Shown here in pieces: positions 46,397 to 56,237 of a stretch of 56,237 bases of DNA. Origin of the DNA: Daldinia sp. FL1419 (Eukaryota > Ascomycota > Sordariomycetes > Xylariales > Hypoxylaceae); NCBI GenBank assembly GCA_025201765.1, contig MU623518.1, forward strand, positions 1 through 56,237, read 5' to 3'. The translations under genes and the position numbers were made by a program. The notes under the pieces were generated by a model that searched no databases, was not told the DNA's origin, and was given only the letters and a program-made list of their open reading frames with translations. Position 1 is the first letter of the stretch. Each line of letters opens with the position of its first letter.

Positions 46397-46465
<69 letters not shown>
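46397..46465 (+). repeat. (GAT)23 trinucleotide microsatellite
   Basis: Twenty-three perfect GAT units lie in the upstream region of the MFS gene at 46914. All frames are open through it and yield poly-Asp, poly-Met or poly-His-type reading frames, which are artefacts. A short GGACGCA-type tandem follows at about 46474-46503. Confidence 0.97.
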
Positions 46466-46468
<3 letters not shown>

Positions 46469-46815
46469 TCGCTCGACGCAGGGACGCAGGGACGCAGGGA
46501 CGAGCCCAAGTCGACCCCACCGCAAACACACGATGGCCATTACCAACCGCCATCTGTGCGACGTGATCATCGCAAGGACGGTTTTGGAAGGATAAGTAAG
46601 ACATGTACCGCCGCGTGTTTTGTAACCGTCTGCTTCCTCTTCCCATTATCTTTCTTCATTCCATCTTTTTTTTTAAGCTTCAAACTAGGCGCTGCCGGCA
46701 GTGCTTTTCTTTTCTTATTTCTTCTTATTCTCGTTTCTTCTTATTTCTTTGCTCTAAATCCTCTTCATTCGCTGTATTTCAAATCAATATTTAATTCCGT
46801 TCCTGCACGTCTTTC

Positions 46816-46895
46816 TTTATTTTATTTTATTTTATTTTATTTTATTTTATTTTATTTTATTTTATTTTATTTTATTTTATTTCATTTCATTTCAT
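46816..46895 (+). repeat. TTTAT pentanucleotide repeat just upstream of an MFS start codon
   Basis: Thirteen TTTAT units (46816-46880) followed by three TTCAT units (46881-46895) end 18 bp before the ATG at 46914. The tract would be in the promoter or the 5' leader. Its purity suggests it is length-variable. Confidence 0.95.
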
Positions 46896-46913
46896 TTTCT
46901 CATTACGGTCGAA

Positions 46914-48752
46914 ATGGGTATCGGGGTACTAGAGGATAGACATATGACCCGGCCGCCGGGGACGTCGAAGCTTGGCGAAGACCCGGGTCCGTCGTCCTTC
47001 GATGCAGGTTAGCTATAAGAACTGTTCCTAGTCGCTCGTCACGATGATGCTAAAGGATAACTTTCAGCGAGTACGGGCGATTTAAAGAAAGATGGCGATA
47101 TCATCCTGGTTCCTCAACCGAGCGACTCGCCGAATGATCCGCTCAATGTTAGTATTCCCGTCACCTCAACACTGAAGCAATAGAAGACTAATGAAGGCAT
47201 ACAGTGGTCGATGGTGCAGAAGAACTCGATCATGCTCATCTTGGCCTTTAGCTCCGGCGTTACAACCTCGTAAGTACCCTAGGCATGAACTCATCGCTTT
47301 AAACCTGCGTGCGAGGCTTGGAAGTTAACACAAACAGGCTCGGCCCAATGATCTCGCCAGGTTTAGTCCTAATCAGTAAACAGTACAATGTTAGTCCTGA
47401 CATGGTATCCGCCTTCATGGTCGGGTCTATACTGCTATTCACCGGCGCTGTCACTTTTTTCACGGCTTCGGGTGCCAATATCTGGGGCAAGAGGCCGTTT
47501 TTCGTGATATCTACTTTGCTGCTATTGATATCTAATATTTGGGGTACTTTTGCAGACGTACGTTTTGGCCTGGAGCCTTCGTGATACCCCCTTTATCCTA
47601 CATCACACTAAAATCTTGTAGTCTTTTCCCTCTTTGGCCGCTATGCGTATTTTCCAAGGAATCGCTTCCGCTCCGCTCGAGACGCTGGTCACTTCGACGG
47701 TTTCGGATTTATTCTTCGTTCACCAGAGAGGGTTGCGACTTTCGCTTTGGGGTGTAATGCTGGGGACAGGGGTTCTACTAGGTCAGATCATATCGGGCTA
47801 TATCATCGAAGCTATGGGTATATCCGGTACCTTTGCCATCAGTGCACTTATTTTCTGTATAATCCTACCCCTTATGTACTTCGTAATCGTCGAAACGACA
47901 TATACGAAACCGCGAAACACCAATTCCAGCGAGAAGCGCCCGGTTTCGCGAGCATCTTCGATAGGGAGTACGGGTCTCAAGGGCGACGATCCAGCTAGCG
48001 AACCGAAGGAAAGCTACAAGAGTCAACTCCGCCTTTTCCGTGGGCGATTATCTGATGAGTCCTTCTGGAGGGGTGCGGTCAAGCCTTTTCCCCTCATTTG
48101 CTTCCCTGCCGTTATATTCTCGACTCTCGTCTACGCATCTTTCTTTTGCTGGCTCCTAATGATAGGTGTCTTGTCTGTCAACATCTTTTCCGCTCCTCCG
48201 TACAACCTCACCCCGGCGCAGGTCGGCCTCACCAACATTCCCCTGGCCATCGGAGCATTGGTTTTCTCGCCAATTTCTGGATGGATGGCCGACGCAATCC
48301 CTGTTTGGATGGCAAAGCGGAATGGTGGAGTTTTTGAGCCCGAGTTCCGCTTGGTCCTTATGCTTATTGCTGTCCCATTCAGTACGGCGGGGTTCATCGG
48401 GTTCGGAATCGCGTCTGCCAGAGGTTTATCCTTAACCTGGTGCTTGACGTGGATCACCATGCATTCGATAGCTGTGCCTTTTGCTTCGCAGGCATCGATC
48501 AGCTACGTTATTGATTGCCACACCAAGGATGCTAACCAAGCATTTGTGACCATCAACTTCGTCAAGGCTGTGCTCAGCTTCATTGCCTCAACTGTTGGGA
48601 ATGGGCTGCTAGCCAAGTTCGGGCCTAAGACCTTGTTCATTGGAATCGCAATGTTAAATCTTGGAATCAGCCTTCTCACGATCCCTAGCTACCTCTATGG
48701 TAAGAGACTAAGGAGCTGGGTGGCAAGGAGCGAATGGGCGAAGAAGATCTGA
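46914..48752 (+). CDS. MFS transporter, DHA1 (drug:H+ antiporter-1) type
   Basis: Five exons (46914-47007, 47068-47147, 47205-47269, 47338-47557, 47622-48752) give 529 residues; every junction keeps frame with standard intron ends. The N-terminal tail holds the DPLNWS block that precedes TM1 in this group (here NDPLN|WSMVQKN). TM4 carries MRIFQGIASAPLETLV and TM5 LWGVMLGTGVLLGQIISGYI, the antiporter motif C region. A long cytosolic loop of about 90 residues (Ser- and Lys-rich) separates the two six-helix halves. Family members export drugs or toxins, or carry polyamines and siderophores (HOL1-like). The substrate is unknown. Confidence 0.9.
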
Positions 48753-49459
48753 ACGGTGCAATGATATGTTAAATCATTTCCTTCTGTTGTATCTACCTAC
48801 ACATATCACGCGGGATAGTGGGCTTTTGACTCGAATGAGAGTCCTGTATTCCGGAAGTTGTGGGAGCCGGACGGTATGATATGAACGGCAGGCCGAAGGT
48901 AACGTCTCATTCCGTCGAAGAAATATCGATATGTGTTAGCAAATAAATCCAATTAACTTAGGGGCCGGATTTCGCCGTTGCAAACGATCGCGTTACCATA
49001 AGTCACGACGAATTAACAATAAGTAACCCCCGAGTTACTTGCCTACCTACCTACCTAGTTATCAGCATATATTATACGTACCAAGGCAAGCAGACAGAGA
49101 GTCCTAGCACATCATATATCGAGGTAATTCATCACATAGTAGCAACACATCGGTAGGTTAATCAATGAGTATTTTATTGTGAATGGATAGGACGGTATCA
49201 ACCGCAATTCTATGCTAATATTGTCTCTTGGAAGGATATCATGTGAGTTAATAGATTGAATATAATGCTTCAAAGCGAAACTATATAGTTGAGCCATTCT
49301 CGCTACAGATATTACTACCAAAAGGTAGTATCCTATTATCAATCAAAACCGACCGCGAATGTTGAAACCGCGAGGAATTCCTCAACCATGCCCTCGACTC
49401 TCCATCGTGTGATTATCTACGCCTTCCCATGGGGTCTATGGCGGTGTGGATTGTTCTGA
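48753..49459. other. Intergenic, no gene seen
   Basis: AT-rich stretch between the MFS gene and the Cys-rich ORF. It contains CTACCTACCTACCTAG near 49041, another member of the dispersed TACC/GGTA motif. I see no gene. Confidence 0.55.
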
Positions 49460-49774
49460 TTACACGAGACAGTCGATACACTGCATTTGATCCTCCGCGC
49501 GCTGGAGCTGGCATCGACACTCGCATTTACAAGCTTCGTACGATGGACTATTCTTACCCCACAGCTCAAGCCTCTCGCATCTTAAGCAAAGAGTCGGCTG
49601 AGGCTCTACCGAGGTGAAGCCTGAGTTATCGGTGTATACCGTAGGGATACGCGCGAGGTTGAGACACTTGCAGTGAGCGCATGTGCAACTGGGCCGGTCG
49701 AGCATTGTTTCGTTTTTCGTATGTGAGTGAGCGACGGTTCCTTTTTCGGGAAGAGCAGTAGAGATAGATGACAT
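49460..49774 (-). CDS. Small Cys-rich hypothetical protein
   Basis: A single open frame of 104 residues starting MSSISTALPEKG. It has 12 cysteines in a regular layout: CTCAHCKC, then CLRC, then CKCECRC, then CIDC near the C-terminus. The clusters suggest zinc or copper binding, as in a metallothionein-like or zinc-ribbon protein. There is no signal peptide, which argues against a secreted effector. I do not recognise the family. The regular Cys spacing makes chance unlikely, but no intron or homologue supports it, so I am only moderately sure. Confidence 0.5.
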   Translation of the reverse strand: MSSISTALPEKGTVAHSHTKNETMLDRPSCTCAHCKCLNLARIPTVYTDNSGFTSVEPQPTLCLRCERLELWGKNSPSYEACKCECRCQLQRAEDQMQCIDCLV

Positions 49775-50841
49775 TTTCTAACGCAAGTAACTCGGATGTA
49801 GTTTTCTGGTTTATATTATTGTTTTGTTGGGCACTTATGTAGCCTGGATATACTGGAAGATTTATTGAAAATTATTAAACTGAACTTTCTTTATTGTTAG
49901 ATCCCTTCGAAATATCCTTTGGGACTTCTTATCCTCGTTTCCTTTGATAAATACTTACTTTTATTATTAAATTAAAAGGTTTTATTTATTCCAAGGTGAA
50001 AGAACATTGTAAATTGCCAAGTTCATCCACCTATTATCCAGTTGTCCATGATAATTTGCGGTCTTTCCACATTTATAGGAACTGTAGTATACCTATTCAA
50101 TGAGTCAAGCAACATTAAGGCTGTATTTGATATCAAAATTGCGATATTTATGTAAACAATGCGTTGTTGATACCCATGATATAATCGGCCTCAAGCCACC
50201 CACCCAGGCCTTTGTGCTGAACTGGCGTAGTTCGCTTGTGGTATAAGGGGCTACCTTATAGCGACCTGGTACTTACCCTGGAGTTCCCCTATACGAAGGT
50301 TATGCCCTATTGGCTTACACATATAGACCTACAGGGTTACTCCAGTCTGATCAGACATCACAGAGGTACACAGAGACTTGGAATCTACAATCTTTTAGTT
50401 GTTTTTTCACCTGAAGATACCATCACCATTAATAAGACCTATAAGGTATAGTCCTCCCACCTGTCACTCTATGCCTTCTCCAGGGCAGTTTACGGGGTAG
50501 TGGGATGCACCCCTGGTAAGAGCTGTGTGGCTCCTGGTTAGTGCTGTCAGAGGATACAAGGCACGTAGCGTTTTGATTAGGACTAAAAACCAGCCCGAAA
50601 GAGAACCAAGTCATTGGAATTCACCTTAGGTAGGGGCTCCTAACTCTGATTATTCATTGGCTAGCCATTTAATCTTGTTTTTCTCGTAAATATACATGCC
50701 ATCGTCATAGTTCGCCGATTCATATTTTGAATAACTACGCCGACTGCGGTATTGATATAGAATTCTGGCCAAGGGTTGAACTAATTCCGACTCCTGTGCA
50801 ATCGACTGTGTCCTTATCATGGGTATCCGTTATTATAGCAA
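49775..50841. other. Intergenic, no gene seen
   Basis: About 1.07 kb between the Cys-rich ORF and the 3' end of the TRP channel. Mostly AT-rich; an open frame at 50236-50451 shows no family resemblance. Confidence 0.5.
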
Positions 50842-52746
50842 TCAATCGCTCTCAGCCTTGCCAGAAAGAGCCTTGCTAACATCCTCTAGTAATACCTTGA
50901 GATTCTCGACCTCCTCTCTTAATTTCTTGACCTCTACTACTGTAGGATCCTCTTCGATATTGGCTTTACTATCCGCAACCTTCTTCGCCCAACCCTCGCT
51001 TTCAAAGTCAATCTCGTTTGCCATCTGTTCCCATTCTTCTTCGGTATCATCGTCGTCCTCGCCCCTTCTTCTATTCCGACGGATCTCCTTAGCCGCCTTG
51101 ACTTCGAATAAGGCAGAACAGAAGAGCAAAGGGGAATATATTACTCCCATTACAATGTCGTTAAGTCGCTCGTACTGGTTCTTGGGCATCCACCACTCGA
51201 AAGGGATGATTAAAAGAAATATTTCAATCAGGTTAAACGGGGCGATAAAGACATTCTCATCCGGCGCGCGCACGAACTGCATGGTCTTCTGGGAAAACAA
51301 TGCCAGGAACTCATCGTCAGCGTTGTCGTAGATGTCCTCGTAGGCACTGTTATAAAGCGCGATCAGCACATTTAAGAGGATAACCATGACGACGAATGTA
51401 AAGAGGTAGTAGAGAATGATTCCAAATGGTGGGCTGAAGCGTTCGAATCCGCTAAAATCTGGGCTTTGCATAATAGCATTAGCCATGGCTTGCAGGATAA
51501 AAATTGTGTCCTCTCCTGCCATATCGTCCGCATAATCCATTCCTATGAAAGCTGTGACGGGGAAGAGATGTTAGCTTAAGTTAAGGGCCAAAAGTGTCTA
51601 AACATGAAGCCTACCTTGCAAGAAACCGATGACGACAACAATTAACAAAGCAAAGAAGATGATGCTCTCTTTCATCATCACTTTGAGCACGACAAGCATT
51701 GCGCCGAAGAAACGGAATGAATCAAGATAGAGCAACAGGCGGATCCAGAACATGGGTGCTGTAAACGCTAGGAAGTTGTATGAAAGCTGATTGAACTTCT
51801 GTCGATCATCGTCATTGGGCGAGTGAGTGAAAGCGACTATACGCATCGCCAGAGAAACCAGAAGCAACGAATATAGGACATTATTGAATGCGTTCCAGAA
51901 GCTGAAGATATGGTATCCTGCCTTATAGAACTTGGCAAGCTCGTCAAATATGAAGCCAAACGTAAAAGCGTAGAGTGTAACTTCGACAAAGTCCAGATCA
52001 CCACCAGGGTTAATGGTGTTGATGGCACCGGTGTAGAGAGCCAGATAAACGAGGGATATGATCAGCTGAAATGCATTCTGATACATTGGCGCTCGCATGC
52101 GGTCAGGGTCCAAATGAGGTAGGAACGTAGTATTGTCGCGGTCCTTGTAATCGACGAAGCTCGCGGGGTCGTTTTCGTCTTGGACTAGCCAGCCCCTCCA
52201 AAGATAGTTGATACATTTCTGGTAGCCCGAAGAACCAATAACGCGTAAGGCGTGTAGGTCAACGGCTTTCTCGATAACGTTGACAGGCGGGGTAGCCTCA
52301 CCATCGACGACGACGGAGTAACGCTTGAGGAGGATCGACTGTAGGAGATACGCTACATCATCCTCGGATTCGATAATTTGCTTCGCTATGACCTCACAAG
52401 AAATGGCCCGAACCTGATGCAAGTTCGCATCCCAGAGTTCAACTTCGGCTTGGTGTTGAAACCAGCGTTTGACAACCAAAAGGCCGAAGACTACACAGGA
52501 GCGATTCTCGGGCCCGCCAGCTTCTTGGGCAGCTTTGATGACCTTGGGTGTAATTATCTTGCTATGGGGTTGGGTAATTTGTAGTTCCTCGAGTTCGCAA
52601 GGGACGCACTGCTCGATAAGGTATCGTAGACGGAGGGCAACTTTCGTTACTTCGGCAGCTGGAATGGCAGATTCGACAGAATCGTCTCGATGGACGGGAA
52701 GGACTTCATATCGGATAGCCCGACGAGTGTTAGCCCAAAAGTTCAT
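50842..52746 (-). CDS. YVC1: Vacuolar TRP-type calcium channel (YVC1 / TRPY family)
   Basis: Two exons (52746-51615 and 51551-50842) give 613 residues; the intron joins GFLQ to AFIGMD. The N-terminal 220 or so residues are cytosolic and contain the conserved ALRLRYLIEQCVP start. The first helices follow (FQLIISLVYLALYTGAI, EVTLYAFTFGFIFDELAKF). RIVAF and FWIRLLLYLDSFRFFGAMLVVL precede the pore, and FTFVVMVILLNVLIALYNSAYEDI is the helix after the pore. The C-terminal tail has an acidic stretch (GEDDDDTEEEWE), as in yeast Yvc1 where acidic residues bind Ca2+, and a terminal coiled coil (VVEVKKLREEVENLKVLLED). The channel releases Ca2+ from the vacuole on stretch, osmotic shock or Ca2+ rise. Confidence 0.93.
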
Positions 52747-54660
52747 ATCGGATTAACTAGTTATGTGCACTTTCTTCTCTGCCTAAAAGGTGAAGAACGT
52801 AGACGGGTAAAGTCAACTTACGTCTACGACGGGATTCGTGAAATGACCAATCGTGATGATTATGCGAAGGATGGCGATCCCATCCAACGAGCTTTCTCCA
52901 ATTGAACCTTCCCATGCTCGATTCAATGCTCAGCTTCAACGATCAGCTTCGACACGCAATCGCAAAGGTACCTACCCAAGATATCCAAGTGATATCTAGA
53001 AGGGTCGTTCTAGCTTCGTGGTAGGCAGAATCGAAATCGAAATCGAAATTGGAATCGAGACTTCCCAGTTGATTACAGGAAAACCAAGAGCCAAGGGTAA
53101 ATTATGTATAATGATGTTAATTGACGATAATCGCCGCAGGAGGAGCTACCCTAACAGTGAGAACAAAGGAGGAAAATTGAACATGCAAATAGAAAAGGCA
53201 AAGTCAATACATGTCCTCGAACTCCCCAATAACAATATCAATAAAAGCGAATTGACGTTTTCTGAAAAGCAATACCTAATCCGAGATTCCTTGATTTTGG
53301 CAGTCTCGAGATGCTTTTTAATTAGAAGAAGAAAAAAGCAAGTGTTTTGCATGTCGCAAGTCGCATGTCGCTAGTCATCATGACGTTACCATGTATGTCG
53401 CGCATACCTACCCCATAATACTTCAGATATAGCTACATAGTAGGTACCTGGGTGCTGCAGGGGAGGAGCAAGCCCACAAGGGAATATTCAAGCAGAATCA
53501 TTAGAATCTTCGCCTACCTAAAGTAAAAATAAGTCAATCTAATAAATATCACATCCGCATCCGCATCTGCCTTATTGATTCGAAGGCCCTACTATTACCT
53601 TAAGTAACCTACTAACTTAGGTAACCTATGGTTACCTATTAGGTTAGATAGTACCTACCTAGGTACCTCCCTAGGTTAGTAAACTTACATAATCTTTTCT
53701 GATCAAATCGCAGTCTAGCAAAAATGAACTTGGCTAATATGAGAATCCTGAAAATTATCTAAACGAGATATGCCTTCTAAAATTGCCATCTCAACAATCG
53801 CAAGGACTAGGACCTACAAGAAATGTCATATGTGATCGGAAACTCCGTTAAACGTGAATAGGGCTGTTATATAGGTAGGCACATACGTCTCCAATGACTC
53901 GGATCGGATTTGTTGAGGTGAGGCTTAGTAAAAAAAAAAAAAAAAAAAAAAAAAATCCAGTTGATTGGATAACAATGTCGGTGTAGTGCTACCGATTTGA
54001 TATGCATGCCATGTGCATTCAATATGTACGACCTTGCATATGCTGCTTTTTGGATTACCGATCCGGTATAGAATGGGGAATCGCAAGGAAACTTTTCTCT
54101 CGGCCATTCAGAGGTTTGCGGCTCAGCTCGTAAGGGGAAATAGAGAAGGCAATGCTACATTCGGTGAGGATGTCGCGGAAGATGGGGGTAGTATCCCACC
54201 ATAAAAGGCTACCGTATTACTAGTATATAGATGTAACGGAGACCTTGTGAACTTGTCCGAACGCTGCAAGACGTTACAAGATGTTACAAGACGTTGCAAG
54301 TGATGATGGAGGGGGGGTAGAGGGGGCCAAGTTCCCGGCAATCCCGGAGAGATGAACATTTACGGATGTCAAATCGGTTCAAGATTCTTAAGTGGGTTTT
54401 CAGCCTTATCTTCTTGCCTTATATTTACTAATAATATATTGTATGTACTTGCCAAAATTAATATTCCTACCTGGTAGGTACATGTCACACAATACACAGG
54501 GAAAAATTATAATTATAAAATTTAAATTGTTATTATTCTTATTAGAATTTTAAAATAAAATGGTAAAGCTTTTTATGGAATTATTATAAAAGAAAGAATT
54601 TTTCCATATTATTTTTTAAGTTTATTAATCCAACATATCCCCCCAAATAAAGTTAATAAG
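52747..54660. other. Intergenic region leading into AT-rich tract
   Basis: No gene found. It holds an ATCGAA-type hexamer run near 53031-53060, a cluster of TACC/GGTA motifs at about 53594-53690 (TAGTACCTACCTAGGTACC), a 26-nt A run at 53930-53955, and ACGTTACAAG-type repeats at about 54272-54300. From about 54,480 the AT content rises and G becomes rare by 54,600. Confidence 0.6.
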
Positions 54661-56237
54661 CAAATCTAAAATATATAACATTAAAAATACAATCCTTTTA
54701 CATTTTCAAATTAATATATTCCTTTAATTATATTTCCTTAATAACTTTTTCATTTATTTCCTATTTTTATTATATTATTTTATTTATATTCTTAAATACT
54801 TTAACTTTTAAATAATCTAAAATATTTATCAAATTTATTTATTCTTTAAAATAAATATATTTTTCTTTTAATAATATTTTTATAAACTTATTTATATTTA
54901 TATTTTTTAAATTAATATAATTAATTTTAATATAATTTTTTTAAATTTCCTATTTAAATTAATAATTATATATATTTATATATTTTAATTTTATTTTAAA
55001 TTTCTTAATATTTTTAATAATTAATCCAATTATTTATTTATTATTATATAATAAAAATATAATTTAATTTTCAAACTTAATTTTAAAATTTTTAATTAAT
55101 TATAATATATAAAATCCTTCTTTTACAATTTAAACTAAAATAAATAATTTAATTTTAATAATAAAAATAATAATTATATCTTATTTATTAACTCTTTAAC
55201 TAATTATTCCACCAAATAATTTCATTATATATACTTATAAACTTTTTTAATTAATTATATTATTAATAAATAAAACATTATTAATAACCTCAAAAACATT
55301 ACTTCCACTTAATTTTAAAACATATCTTTATATATATTAAAAATATTATATAATTTAATTAATTATTATATAATATTTTAAATTTAAATTTAAATTAAAT
55401 CAAATTAATTTTAAATAAACAAATACAATATTAAACCAAATAATTATTATAATATATAAAATTAAATTTATTTTTCACTAATATCACTATATTAATTAAA
55501 ATAAGGCTATTCTTATATAAAATAATAATTTTTCTTTTATTATAAACATTTTAAAAACTTTTTTAACTATTCTTATTAAATTAATAATTTTATTAATATA
55601 AATAAATTAATTCAATTAAATTCAATATTATACTCAATCTCAAATTATTTTAATTTTAAAAAACCATTACAATTTATCATTTCCAATTAATTTATATTAT
55701 TTTTTAAATTTAAAAACAATTAATTTAACTTTTAATTTAACTTCTTTCTAATATATTATAATAATATTATTTATATATACAAAAAAAAAAATTTCATTTT
55801 TAATAAATATACATAACTTTTAAAATATTAAAATAAAATTAAATTCTTTTAAAATTTATAAAAATTCCTATTATTAAAAAAAAACAATTTTTAAAAATTA
55901 TAAAATATTTTAATAATATAAAATATCTTTTTTAATTATTAATATCCTTAAAATATATATATAAATATATTTTTTTTAAATTTTATATTTATAAATACAT
56001 TTATTACATTATATTATATAAACTCAAAATTATATTTAACCATTATTACCATTAATATCCAAAAAAACCTTCTAATAAATATAAAAATATAAATTTCTTT
56101 ATTATTAATTGCCTATTAATTTCCTTTTATTATTAAATATATTTTATATTATTAAAAAAAATTATACTTATTAATTTTATAAATATAAATCCATATATAT
56201 CTAAATACTTACTTATTCTTATATCAATTATTTAATT
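54661..56237. other. AT-rich tract with almost no G on the + strand
   Basis: By hand count these 1,577 bases contain about 128 C but only 3 G (two at 55505-55506, one at 56111); the rest is A and T in similar amounts. No reading frame, tRNA or repeat is recognisable. The strand asymmetry is the main feature and is not expected for ordinary AT-rich fungal DNA. Confidence 0.9.

Noticed and set aside
46249..46939. Open frames encoding poly-Asp, poly-Ser, poly-Ile, poly-His and poly-Met
   Set aside because: All come from the (GAT)23 microsatellite, which is open in every frame; no flanking domain or splice context supports a gene.
54661..56237. Ordinary RIP-mutated repeat or mitochondrial insert as the explanation
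   Set aside because: RIP acts on both strands and would not leave about 128 C with 3 G; no mitochondrial gene, tRNA or GC cluster is visible.

Overview
The window looks like nuclear DNA from a filamentous ascomycete, probably a Sordariomycete. Genes are split by short introns (about 50-110 bp) with GTRNGT-type donors, CTAAC/CTAAT branch sites and YAG acceptors. The gene families are typical of saprotrophic or plant-associated fungi: sedolisin, SDR, FAD monooxygenase, several MFS transporters, a JEN1-type carboxylate transporter, a vacuolar TRP channel and an HST3/4-type sirtuin. Palindromic TACCTAGGTA-like motifs are scattered through most long intergenic stretches. The family names rest on motifs I recognise by eye; no search was run.

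Layout. 0.2-2.6 kb: 5'-truncated gene of unknown function with two coding 15-bp tandem repeats. 3.2-6.2 kb (-): long sirtuin. 7.4-9.3 kb (-): secreted sedolisin peptidase. 9.9-15.8 kb: SDR (-) and salicylate-hydroxylase-like FAD monooxygenase (+) sharing a promoter that carries a 12-bp tandem array, followed by a convergent MFS sugar-porter-like transporter (-). 17.2 kb (+): isochorismatase-like hydrolase. 18.1-22.7 kb (-): a large multi-exon protein of unknown function whose C-terminal half reads as about five successive cytochrome-b5-like segments. 23.8 kb (+): macro-domain protein, divergent from it. 24.9-28.1 kb: two decayed genes, an AKR7-like reductase (-) and an NLR-like receptor with HEAT repeats (+). 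28.3 kb (+): class V aminotransferase-fold enzyme of the Egt2/isopenicillin N epimerase type. 29.8-35.4 kb: SMP-30 lactonase (-), secreted sorbosone/glucose dehydrogenase (+) and sugar or quinate transporter (-). 35.4-39.6 kb: gene-poor. 39.6 kb (+): JEN1 transporter. 42.9 kb (+): dienelactone-hydrolase-like/SnoaL fusion. 46.9 kb (+): DHA1-type MFS transporter. 49.5 kb (-): small Cys-rich protein. 50.8-52.7 kb (-): YVC1-type TRP channel. 54.7-56.2 kb: AT-rich tract.

Two sets of neighbours suggest shared work. The SDR, FAD monooxygenase and MFS (perhaps with the isochorismatase-like gene) could handle a small aromatic acid or a secondary metabolite. The sorbosone dehydrogenase, SMP-30 lactonase and sugar transporter fit an oxidative aldose to lactone to acid route. 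Both are inferences from position and family.

The oddest signals are the AT-rich right end, where the + strand has only 3 G against about 128 C in 1,577 bases, with a similarly G-free 197-base left end, and the cytochrome-b5-like array protein. Exons were spliced by hand; coordinates given as approximate are best estimates.
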